Source: Spirochaetales bacterium (GTDB lineage Bacteria; Spirochaetota; Spirochaetia; SZUA-6). Taken from it: 64,000 nucleotides of DNA. Position numbers and translations under genes: made by a program. Shown one piece after another: positions 8,070-15,164 of the stretch. The stretch spans positions 213,988 through 277,987 of the forward strand of contig JALUUM010000032.1 in the NCBI GenBank assembly GCA_027021365.1, read 5' to 3'. The notes under the pieces are model-generated. The model was given only the letters and a program-made list of their open reading frames with translations. It ran no database searches and was not told the DNA's origin. The first letter of the stretch is position 1. Each line of letters opens with the position of its first letter.

Positions 8070-8813
8070 TCACTTTTCATTATACTTTTCATCGTACTTT
8101 ATGATACATCCCTGTTCCTTATCATAGATCGGCAGAATATTGCTCTTGTCGAGTTCAAAAGAAAATTGCACATCTCTTTCGAAGCCAAGACCTTTAAGCC
8201 TCGAGACATGCCTGCATGTCTTGCTATTTACAATATTTTTTAAAGGCTGTATGGATAGTTTCTCTGCAAGCCACGTAAGATCATCAATTGGTCTGAAAGA
8301 ACTTAGAAGGCTATGAACCAATTTCCCTGCACAGTAATAATCTTCCATGCTGAATTCTCCGTTGGTTCCTGCACAGATGATTCTTACGGGTAGAGGTATT
8401 TTTGCAATTTCGAGTGCCACCGAGTTTAGGTTTCTCATAGAGGCTATAAAGATACTTTCCGCTCTCTCTGCCATTATCAGGGCTTTTGTTCCGTTAGTTG
8501 TGGTAAAAAGGGCATCTTTCCCGTTAAATACTGCTTCAGGTTGATTGATAAGTTCTATAGGGGAGTTCCCGTAATCAAAACCTTCGGGCTTTATCCCGTG
8601 TCTTTCTCCTATGAGAAGGGTATCCGGTTTTTTCCGTTTAAATGAAAATGCTTCATCTTTCGTTGATATGGGAAATATGCGTGAAATCCCCATTTCAAGC
8701 AGGGTTAGGATAGTCGTCGATGCTCTGAGCACATCAATAATTATAGCAGAGACACCTCGCAAGTCGTATTTTTGCGTTTCCGTTGCAGTTGGTATTATCT
8801 GAATATCCTGCAT
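8070..8813 (-). CDS. comB: 2-phosphosulfolactate phosphatase family protein (ComB-like)
   Basis: A 247-residue protein with the ComB signatures: IIDVLRASTTILTLLEMG near the N-terminus, LIGERHGIKPEGFDYGNSP, then FTTTNGTKALIMAE and ICAGTNGEFSMEDYYCAG. ComB is a Mg-dependent phosphatase that releases sulfolactate from phosphosulfolactate in coenzyme M synthesis. Many bacteria without coenzyme M carry the family, where the role is unsettled. Length is typical (~240). No comA or comC neighbours are present. It is divergent from the LeuA-family gene across 130 bases, and its 3' end converges on the histidine kinase. No strong ribosome site is visible at ATG 8813. Confidence 0.82.
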   Translation of the reverse strand: MQDIQIIPTATETQKYDLRGVSAIIIDVLRASTTILTLLEMGISRIFPISTKDEAFSFKRKKPDTLLIGERHGIKPEGFDYGNSPIELINQPEAVFNGKDALFTTTNGTKALIMAERAESIFIASMRNLNSVALEIAKIPLPVRIICAGTNGEFSMEDYYCAGKLVHSLLSSFRPIDDLTWLAEKLSIQPLKNIVNSKTCRHVSRLKGLGFERDVQFSFELDKSNILPIYDKEQGCIIKYDEKYNEK

Positions 8814-8943
8814 ATCAATTATGAGGATAATGATTGATTATTTGTCTTTTTGCAATATCGCAGTTTGATTTACCTAAAAATAAATACTTTAAATTAATCT
8901 TTTTTGAGTTTATTATTACCCAGTAGGTTGGAGGATATTTACG

Positions 8944-10524
8944 ATGCAGGAGACCAAGGTGAAAGAGATCGAGCATGTTAGATTTCTGGATACGACATTG
9001 AGGGATGGGAATAAGCTGCCCTTCGTTGTGATGAATTTAAACGACCGCTTGGAGATAGCGGGAAAGCTGGCTGAACTTGGCGTCGACATAATAGATGCGG
9101 GTTACCCAAGGGCATCGATGACTGACAAGGAGGCAGTTGCATTGATATCGAGAGAGGTGAGGGGAGTACGCGTATCAGCATTGTCACGAGCTGTACGAGA
9201 GGACATCGATTTCACTGTAGAGTTGTTGAAGGAGGCCGATAAACCGTACCTTCATATTTTCATGCCCGTCTCGAGGCAGTTTATAAGTGAAGTTCTTAAA
9301 AAAGCGAATTCCCAAGTTGTAAAAATGATACATGATGCTGTCTTACACGGGAAAGAGAGGAATGTGGAAGTCCAATTCTCATTCAGTGAATTCACAGATG
9401 CAGATCGGAAATTTTTACAGGAAGCTGTCCTTGCCGCCTGCGAATCCGGTGCCGATACTGTGAGTTTTGCAGATACAAATGGGATTCTCTTCCCGAAGCA
9501 GGTTGAAAATTTCATTGCTAACATAAGGGAAGAACTTGTAAAAAACGGCCGTAAGAGTACCATCGGTGTTCACTTTCATAACGATTTTGGTGTGGCAACT
9601 GCAAATACACTTTCGGCCATTCGTAGTGGTGCAAGACATGTAGAGGTTACGATCGGCGGGATCGGTGCACGTGCAGGAAATACGCCATTGGAGGAGGTGC
9701 TTCTTGCAATGGAAGCCTGGCAGGATGAACTGAGATTGACACACGGTCTTATACCAACGAAGATTCATTCAGTTTCCGAACTGGTAAGCCACCTTACCGG
9801 TGTGTTTCCGCATCCTAACAAGCCCGTGATAGGCAGGTGTGCTTTCAGAGAACCTGAGGGTTCAAGGTCCAGGGATTCATTGAAGCCGCAGCTTAAGAAT
9901 ATCCTCAGTGATAGGTTTATTGGCCGTGTTTCCGACGACATTTTTACAGAAAGAGAGATGTCCATAGAGGAATTCAAAAACAAGTTAAACGAATACTCGA
10001 TAGATTATACGGGTCTCGAAATAGAAGCCATTTACGGAGAGCATCTGAGATACTTAAGGAGAAGAGAGTTTATACGCGTGTCGGAGGTTGTTTCTATAAT
10101 CGAGGATTTAAGATTACTTTCCAAGCCGATATACAGCCTGGAATCTTTTTCCGTAACAACAGGCAGTAACAGCCTCCCCGTAGCTGTTGTCAAGCTGATT
10201 CGTGAAGGAAAACCGTATATACGTTCTTCACACGGAACCGGTCCCGTCGATGCACTGTGTAAGGCGGTTGACCTGGTAGCAGGAATATCGCCACGATTGA
10301 TACTCTATACCATCGAAACAGTAACAGAGGGTGTAGACGCACGTGCGGAAATCACTATTACCGTTGAATACAGGGGAAAGAGATTCCATGGCCATTATGG
10401 CAGCACAGATGTTATAGAGGCAAGCCTTATTGCCTACCTGAACGCTGTAAACAGGATTCTTTCCAGTGGTGCCACGGAAACGGAAGAGACTTTCTATGTC
10501 AATGGTGAGACTCTCTGGGAGTAG
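8944..10524 (+). CDS. LeuA/homocitrate-synthase family acyltransferase with altered active-site motif
   Basis: This 526-residue protein starts at ATG 8944 behind GGAGG. It has an HMGL-like TIM barrel (RFLDTTLRDGN; metal residues Asp21 and H210-x-H212 in VHFHNDFG; GGIGARAGN), a linker, and a C-terminal LeuA-type allosteric domain (about 400-515, ending STDVIEASLIAYLNAVNRIL). The architecture matches 2-isopropylmalate or citramalate synthase, which condense acetyl-CoA with a 2-oxo acid. However, the family motif H-E-S-G-I-H-Q-D-G aligns without gaps to residues 303-311 reading EPEGSRSRD, so both His and the Asp are lost. No leucine genes lie nearby. It may use another substrate or have a different chemistry, so no gene symbol is given. 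Confidence 0.8.
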   Translation: MQETKVKEIEHVRFLDTTLRDGNKLPFVVMNLNDRLEIAGKLAELGVDIIDAGYPRASMTDKEAVALISREVRGVRVSALSRAVREDIDFTVELLKEADKPYLHIFMPVSRQFISEVLKKANSQVVKMIHDAVLHGKERNVEVQFSFSEFTDADRKFLQEAVLAACESGADTVSFADTNGILFPKQVENFIANIREELVKNGRKSTIGVHFHNDFGVATANTLSAIRSGARHVEVTIGGIGARAGNTPLEEVLLAMEAWQDELRLTHGLIPTKIHSVSELVSHLTGVFPHPNKPVIGRCAFREPEGSRSRDSLKPQLKNILSDRFIGRVSDDIFTEREMSIEEFKNKLNEYSIDYTGLEIEAIYGEHLRYLRRREFIRVSEVVSIIEDLRLLSKPIYSLESFSVTTGSNSLPVAVVKLIREGKPYIRSSHGTGPVDALCKAVDLVAGISPRLILYTIETVTEGVDARAEITITVEYRGKRFHGHYGSTDVIEASLIAYLNAVNRILSSGATETEETFYVNGETLWE

Positions 10525-11281
10525 ATTCCCTGCAAAACCCTATTTCCAGGATAGCACCCATCATGAACAAACTTATTTCCAGTGTACCGAAAAAAACCGC
10601 CAGGCCGCGTAATGTGCGTGAACTCAGGAAAAATTGATAGATAGAAGGGAAGTAGGCAAAAACACCGGCAAGAAATCCGAGACTTATCAACAGGTAAGAA
10701 AAATTTCCCTCATTGATGCCAAAGATGAATAGTAATTCGATGACAGGGATCAAGAGGACTATGTGAAAGAAGAGATCCAATAGATGAAAAATCGATGTCT
10801 TGCCGCCTCTTATGAATTCGTAGTTCCCGAATATCAGCGGTACTATTATCAGAGAAGAAAGTATCAGTATTATTAACAGACTGACGATGACTATCAATCT
10901 AACACGTTTTCTGGGGAGAAAGAGCATTCTCATTGGTTTTGATATGGAAAGGGTAAAAAAGAAAATAGGAACCATCGAAATGAGAAACATGATCTTGGTG
11001 AGATACTCGAGTTCTTCCCTGATAAGGGTTTTTGTAATACCTGTCGGAATAAAAAGGATTACACCAACAAGGAAGTAGAGCCAGGCATTCCTTACCTGTT
11101 TGTTGTCACGTCTTTTCAAAACGACCCCGACAATGGCAAGAACTGCCAGGAATGTGAGTATCCCGTGGTAAAAACCGTAAAAAACATTGATTCGCTGCAT
11201 GGTGAGAATACCCGTCGATTGCAATACCAATGGTATTCCGCTTATCAGAATGGATAGAGAAACTGCATAGACAACTACCAT
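10499..11281 (-). CDS. Seven-helix membrane protein of unknown function
   Basis: A 260-residue, very hydrophobic protein with about seven membrane helices (near 3-25, 38-55, 66-82, 94-110, 128-150, 168-188, 195-245). I recognise no family motif. Its start overlaps the end of the upstream REC-PilZ gene by seven bases, so the two are co-translated and probably act together, perhaps as membrane output or input for the PilZ protein. Its 3' end overlaps the convergent LeuA-family gene by 26 bases. The general look (7TM with short loops and RK-rich turns) resembles 7TM sensor modules such as the membrane parts of histidine kinases, but there is no signalling domain attached. Confidence 0.6.
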   Translation of the reverse strand: MVVVYAVSLSILISGIPLVLQSTGILTMQRINVFYGFYHGILTFLAVLAIVGVVLKRRDNKQVRNAWLYFLVGVILFIPTGITKTLIREELEYLTKIMFLISMVPIFFFTLSISKPMRMLFLPRKRVRLIVIVSLLIILILSSLIIVPLIFGNYEFIRGGKTSIFHLLDLFFHIVLLIPVIELLFIFGINEGNFSYLLISLGFLAGVFAYFPSIYQFFLSSRTLRGLAVFFGTLEISLFMMGAILEIGFCRESTPRESHH

Positions 11282-12015
11282 CTTCCTTTTACCCTCACAG
11301 TACCCAAAACATTATTATATATTGTATCGATAAAGCTGTAAAATTTATTCTTGTTTGTTTTGATTTCCTCAAAGAGGATACCGGCAGACTTACCCTCATA
11401 GTGTGTAACCATGAAGGATATGTTCATCTGAAGCGAGCCTATGGAAAAAATTGCATCCGGTACCCTGAAACCAGGTTGAAAGTTTTCCATGGTTTCAGGA
11501 TATATAAACCTTACCATGGCACCTCTGTAGGAGACATTTATTATCGAGAGGGTCACCTGTTGTTTGCTCTCTGAGTCGAAATACTTAATGGTACCTCTCA
11601 GTGAAATATCGGGATAGACCCTCAAATATTCCCGTTTTAGATCCAGTTTTTTCTTTGTACTTATAATTTCAAGAATCTTTCTTATGTGCTGTGAAGGGTT
11701 GAATGGCTTGAGTATTATTCCTCCTACTCCGAGGTATAATGCCTCATTTGCCTGGTCTATGGAGCACTTTGTAAGGATAAGAATTGGTATAATGCTCTTG
11801 TTTTTCTTGCCTATTGCCTGTAAGAGTTTTTTCCACTGTTCCTCTATACCATCACCGTCTATAATAATGATATCGGGACTGACCATGTTCATTCTTACTA
11901 TGAATTCCTCGATATCTTCAAAGAGAAAGACAGAGAAACCGATAGGTTTCAATCTAGCCATGAGGCTCTGTCTTATGAGGTGCAGTCTGGAAATAACAAC
12001 TACATTCAGTTCCAT
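11275..12015 (-). CDS. Receiver-PilZ protein (c-di-GMP effector)
   Basis: A 246-residue protein with an N-terminal CheY-like fold (1-120) and a C-terminal PilZ domain (about 125-235). The receiver keeps the phosphorylatable Asp position (PDIIIIDGDG), the Thr (LILTK) and Lys (ILKPF), but the acidic pair after strand 1 is missing (VVVISR), so Mg binding and phosphorylation are doubtful. The PilZ domain has both c-di-GMP motifs: R-E-Y-L-R (RxxxR) and N-V-S-Y-R-G (NxSxxG). It should bind c-di-GMP and change motility or surface behaviour. A paralogue with the same layout lies at 49183-49887. It forms an operon with the 7TM gene. Confidence 0.78.
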   Translation of the reverse strand: MELNVVVISRLHLIRQSLMARLKPIGFSVFLFEDIEEFIVRMNMVSPDIIIIDGDGIEEQWKKLLQAIGKKNKSIIPILILTKCSIDQANEALYLGVGGIILKPFNPSQHIRKILEIISTKKKLDLKREYLRVYPDISLRGTIKYFDSESKQQVTLSIINVSYRGAMVRFIYPETMENFQPGFRVPDAIFSIGSLQMNISFMVTHYEGKSAGILFEEIKTNKNKFYSFIDTIYNNVLGTVRVKGRW

Positions 12016-12080
12016 TTGTCATCCGTTACAAGCAACATAATTATGAATCTAAACTATTCGATTCACAGAGGTTTGATTTA

Positions 12081-13499
12081 TTAATAGTCAAACCATCCTA
12101 ATATACCACGAAAACCGTGATATTTCTTGTCATAAAAAACTTTTAGTCCTTTGAGGGTACTTTTATTCTTCAGCAATCTGGCTATGATTGTGCTTCTGCC
12201 TGCGAGTATGAAATCTTTGTTCTTTAAAATACCTCTTAAATAGTTTGCAAAAGATTCAGATGAGTAGTACGAAGCTTCTTCCAGGAGGAATACTGCAGTC
12301 TGGAAACAATTATTGTCATGAAAGCCAGCAATTTCTTCAATTGAAGATGATAGGAATGGCAGATGGAGCATCGCTATTTCTTCTGGTTTCAGAATATTGT
12401 TTTTCACAAGATTGGTCTTTGAAACAAGAAGGGCCAACCGGTCTCTTCCCGCAAGAATAATGCCGTTAGTTTTCTCATCCTTCCTCGAAAGATACCTTTG
12501 TACCGTGGAGCAGATGGGAATGTATCCCTGACCAGGGTTCCAGACTAATAATCTTTTCCCTCTGTTCACGCTGCTACGATTTGTAGAAGTGCCTGAAGTA
12601 GAAGTGCCTGAAAAAGAACCGGAATAATGCATCCCATGTGATTCCCGGAATAAACTTTCAGAAAGTTCCAGTATCTTGATAACGAGTTCCGTAATGTAAT
12701 CCATGCTGTCAAAATTACCGAGCCCGAAAGCAGTTGATAGCTCGTAGCCCTTTCCGTGGAAATTGAATCTCACATGCTCTCTGATATACCGGCCCAACCC
12801 CGGTGTTCTCTTTGTTTCTGATATCTGACAGACCTTATTCATCTTCGATACAAAGACGGTATGTTTCTTCCCTGTTTTCTTATTTAATATTAAAAAGTTA
12901 TTTGAAAGAAAGCCCTCTATCCTCTCTGCCAGGTTGTTTACAACTACTGTTGCAAGGATGCCATGATCCGTAAGGTGATAGACTGCTCTCGATATCATCT
13001 CTTCAAGTACGGGATACCCTGCCTTTGCCGGAAGGTTGGAGACTATCAAATCGAAAACACCTCTCGCTATTTCTATAGATTCTTTTCCTCCTTCCGGATA
13101 CTCATTTGCCTTTACCAAAGTCGTTTCTTCTGCTATCCCCGCAGCAATCCCCTCGTATGCTATACCTCCTATGGCCCTGAAAGTGGAAGGTGAAAGGCCA
13201 TTCTCCCGGGCATTGTACTCTGAAAAGGCAACTGCAAGCGCATCCCTGTCCTGTGCTGTTACCTTTAAATGCGGAAAGCATTTGCCCAGAACGATCCCTA
13301 TAACCCCGGTTCCGCAGCCGAGATCAAGGACCCTTCTTACCCTGCTGAAATCGACGGTTTGTTTTAATGTTTTTAGGAGCAATCTCGTACCTGTATCGAC
13401 ATCGTAGCTGCTGAAGAGTGACTGGGAAAGTGCAAAGACGAGTTTCATCTTGCAAAAATCGAAAGAAACCCTCTTGTTAATGAATTCCTCTGGTATCAA
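12081..13499 (-). CDS. Tandem-domain SAM methyltransferase (MTS/RsmC-like), active half first
   Basis: A 472-residue protein. The N-terminal half is a class I methyltransferase of the MTS (methyltransferase small) type: SAM loop LDLGCGTGVIGIVLG (from ~55) and a catalytic-type motif IVSNLPAKAG in place of the usual NPPxxxG. The C-terminal half (about 325-472) looks like a second, decayed Rossmann methyltransferase (RLLVWNPGQGYIPI, then ILAGRDRLALLVSKTNL). A low-complexity Ser/Thr/Gly linker (about 300-323) joins them. RsmC and RlmG also have two such domains, but with the degenerate half first. It probably modifies guanine in rRNA. The four-base overlap with the EF-P stop places it in the efp operon and suggests a translation role. 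Confidence 0.65.
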   Translation of the reverse strand: MIPEEFINKRVSFDFCKMKLVFALSQSLFSSYDVDTGTRLLLKTLKQTVDFSRVRRVLDLGCGTGVIGIVLGKCFPHLKVTAQDRDALAVAFSEYNARENGLSPSTFRAIGGIAYEGIAAGIAEETTLVKANEYPEGGKESIEIARGVFDLIVSNLPAKAGYPVLEEMISRAVYHLTDHGILATVVVNNLAERIEGFLSNNFLILNKKTGKKHTVFVSKMNKVCQISETKRTPGLGRYIREHVRFNFHGKGYELSTAFGLGNFDSMDYITELVIKILELSESLFRESHGMHYSGSFSGTSTSGTSTNRSSVNRGKRLLVWNPGQGYIPICSTVQRYLSRKDEKTNGIILAGRDRLALLVSKTNLVKNNILKPEEIAMLHLPFLSSSIEEIAGFHDNNCFQTAVFLLEEASYYSSESFANYLRGILKNKDFILAGRSTIIARLLKNKSTLKGLKVFYDKKYHGFRGILGWFDY

Positions 13500-14056
13500 T
13501 TTACCCTTTCCACATACTCGCCCGTTTCGGTGTTTACCAGTATCCTGTCACCCTCCTTTATGAAGATGGGTACCTTTATCCTGTGACCCGTTTCGATGGT
13601 AACGTTCTTCGTCGCACCTGTTACCGTATCGCCCTTTGCAGCATTCTCGGCTTCTATCACCTTAAAGACCATCTTGTAAGGCAGTTTTATGTCAATGGGT
13701 TCGCCATCCCACATAACCAGTTGGAAGGTTTCCCCCTCTTTGAGGTATGGTTTCTTGTCCTCCATAGAGCTTATGGGAATGTGAAACTGTTCATAGGTTT
13801 CACTGTCCATGAAAATAAAATTCTCTCCGTCACTGTAGAGATACTGTCCGTCTTTCGTCTCCACATTGATATCTTCCACCGAATCCTGAGATTTTATGAC
13901 CTGGCGTATAACGAGGCCGGTTTTGAGATTCTTGAGCTTCAACCGGACAAAGGCAGAACCTTTCCCAGGATTTACGAATTCTCGTTCTGCAACGAGGTAG
14001 GGTTCGTTTTTGAGGGAGATAAACATCCCCTTTGACAATGCTCCTGCTTTTATCAT
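13496..14056 (-). CDS. efp: Translation elongation factor P
   Basis: A 186-residue EF-P with the three usual beta domains. It eases peptide bond formation at polyproline stretches by binding between the P and E sites. The conserved loop VNPGKGSAFVR carries the modifiable lysine (Lys32 in this reading). I chose ATG 14056 because GAGG lies six bases upstream and MIKAGALSKGMF is the family start; the ATG at 14062 abuts the ribosome site. The C-terminal domain has the family pattern (GHRIKVPIFIKEGDRILVNTETG). The EpmA ligase that charges this lysine lies just upstream on the same strand. No EpmB aminomutase is in the window. Confidence 0.95.
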   Translation of the reverse strand: MIKAGALSKGMFISLKNEPYLVAEREFVNPGKGSAFVRLKLKNLKTGLVIRQVIKSQDSVEDINVETKDGQYLYSDGENFIFMDSETYEQFHIPISSMEDKKPYLKEGETFQLVMWDGEPIDIKLPYKMVFKVIEAENAAKGDTVTGATKNVTIETGHRIKVPIFIKEGDRILVNTETGEYVERVN

Positions 14057-14086
14057 AAACATCCTCTTTTAAAATTGATAATTACT

Positions 14087-15097
14087 TTACTTGATTTTGT
14101 CCCCAATGATATCAGAAATTGAAAAGGGAATCACCCCATTTATGCTGTTTTTATCGAGAAACAGCATGATAAGCCTGTCCACGCCAAGGGCAACACCCGA
14201 GCAAAGGGGTAATCCCTCCATGTAGCCGGCCAGTTTGTAGTCGATGCGGTGTTTTACCCTTGCCTTGCCCTTTTTCTTAGCCTCCTCTTCGATAAACCTC
14301 GTAACAGCGGCAGGGTCATTTTCTTCCGTATAGCAGTTTGCTATCTCTATTCCTCCCATGTAGAGTTCCCACCTCTCAGAGTAAAGTTGATTCTTACCGC
14401 CCCTGGCAAGTGTCCCTATCCTGGCAGGGTAATCGTACAGGATTACCGCCCTGTCTCGAGGCAGCTTTGGTTCCACGGAAGCAAGGAAAAGAGTATTGAA
14501 GCGGGATTCCCAGGAAGATTCCTCTTTAAAGAAGAGGCCCTGCATCGTAAGAAGCCGGTTCAGTTGGCGCTCATCAAGAATCAATATATCGAGGTCGGCC
14601 TTTAGATAAAGCTGAAATGCCTCTCTCATGGAGAGCCTTAAGAAGGGCCTGGAGAGGTCGATATCGACACCACCGAAAGAAAGGATTGGGTTTCCCTTAA
14701 AGGAACATGCAACAGAGAGAAGTAGCCTTTGGGTTACATCGATGGAGTCCATGTAGTCATGATCTACCGTATACCATTCTAGCATCGTAAACTCAGGGTT
14801 GTGGTATTTACCCTGCTGATCCATGTTCCTGAAACTCTTCGTAATCTGAAATATGTTCCCGCTTCCCTGTGCGAGGAGGCGTTTCATCCATAATTCCGGA
14901 GAAGGAATCAGGTAGAGGGGGGTCTTTTCATTTTCTCCCGTGAAGTAGGTTGTCTCGAATACTTCGATTGCACTTTCCGGAATAAGAAAGGGAGAGAGAA
15001 TAGGCGTTTCTGTCTCGACATATCCGTTGTCAATGAAGAATCGCCTGATTGAGTTTATTATCTTTGACCGTTTTTCAAGCAGTTCGATTCGGATCAT
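14087..15097 (-). CDS. epmA: EF-P lysine ligase EpmA (GenX/PoxA family)
   Basis: A 336-residue class II lysyl-tRNA-synthetase paralogue lacking the anticodon-binding domain, the typical EpmA length. Visible motifs: motif-1 region IINSIRRFFIDNGYVETETPIL, split here as IRRFFIDNGYVETETP; motif 2 FQITKSFRNMDQQGKYHNPEFTMLEW (core SFRN and HNPEFTMLEW); and motif 3 SGVALGVDRLIMLFL. It uses ATP to attach (R)-beta-lysine, made by EpmB, to the EF-P lysine. It lies 30 bases upstream of efp on the same strand, a natural operon. Start ATG 15097 has no strong ribosome site. The synthetase core is intact, so it should be active. Confidence 0.93.
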   Translation of the reverse strand: MIRIELLEKRSKIINSIRRFFIDNGYVETETPILSPFLIPESAIEVFETTYFTGENEKTPLYLIPSPELWMKRLLAQGSGNIFQITKSFRNMDQQGKYHNPEFTMLEWYTVDHDYMDSIDVTQRLLLSVACSFKGNPILSFGGVDIDLSRPFLRLSMREAFQLYLKADLDILILDERQLNRLLTMQGLFFKEESSWESRFNTLFLASVEPKLPRDRAVILYDYPARIGTLARGGKNQLYSERWELYMGGIEIANCYTEENDPAAVTRFIEEEAKKKGKARVKHRIDYKLAGYMEGLPLCSGVALGVDRLIMLFLDKNSINGVIPFSISDIIGDKIK

Positions 15098-15164
15098 GGT
15101 ATTGTTGCACTCGTCGTTCCCATTATGATAGAATTGCCCTCATTAATCAACGGAGGTAGAGACA

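Noticed and set aside
12060..12096. Hairpin GGTTTGA...TCAAACC over the methyltransferase stop codon
   Set aside because: Seven pairs with a loop of about 11 bases and no T run on the minus strand; possible but not supported as a terminator.
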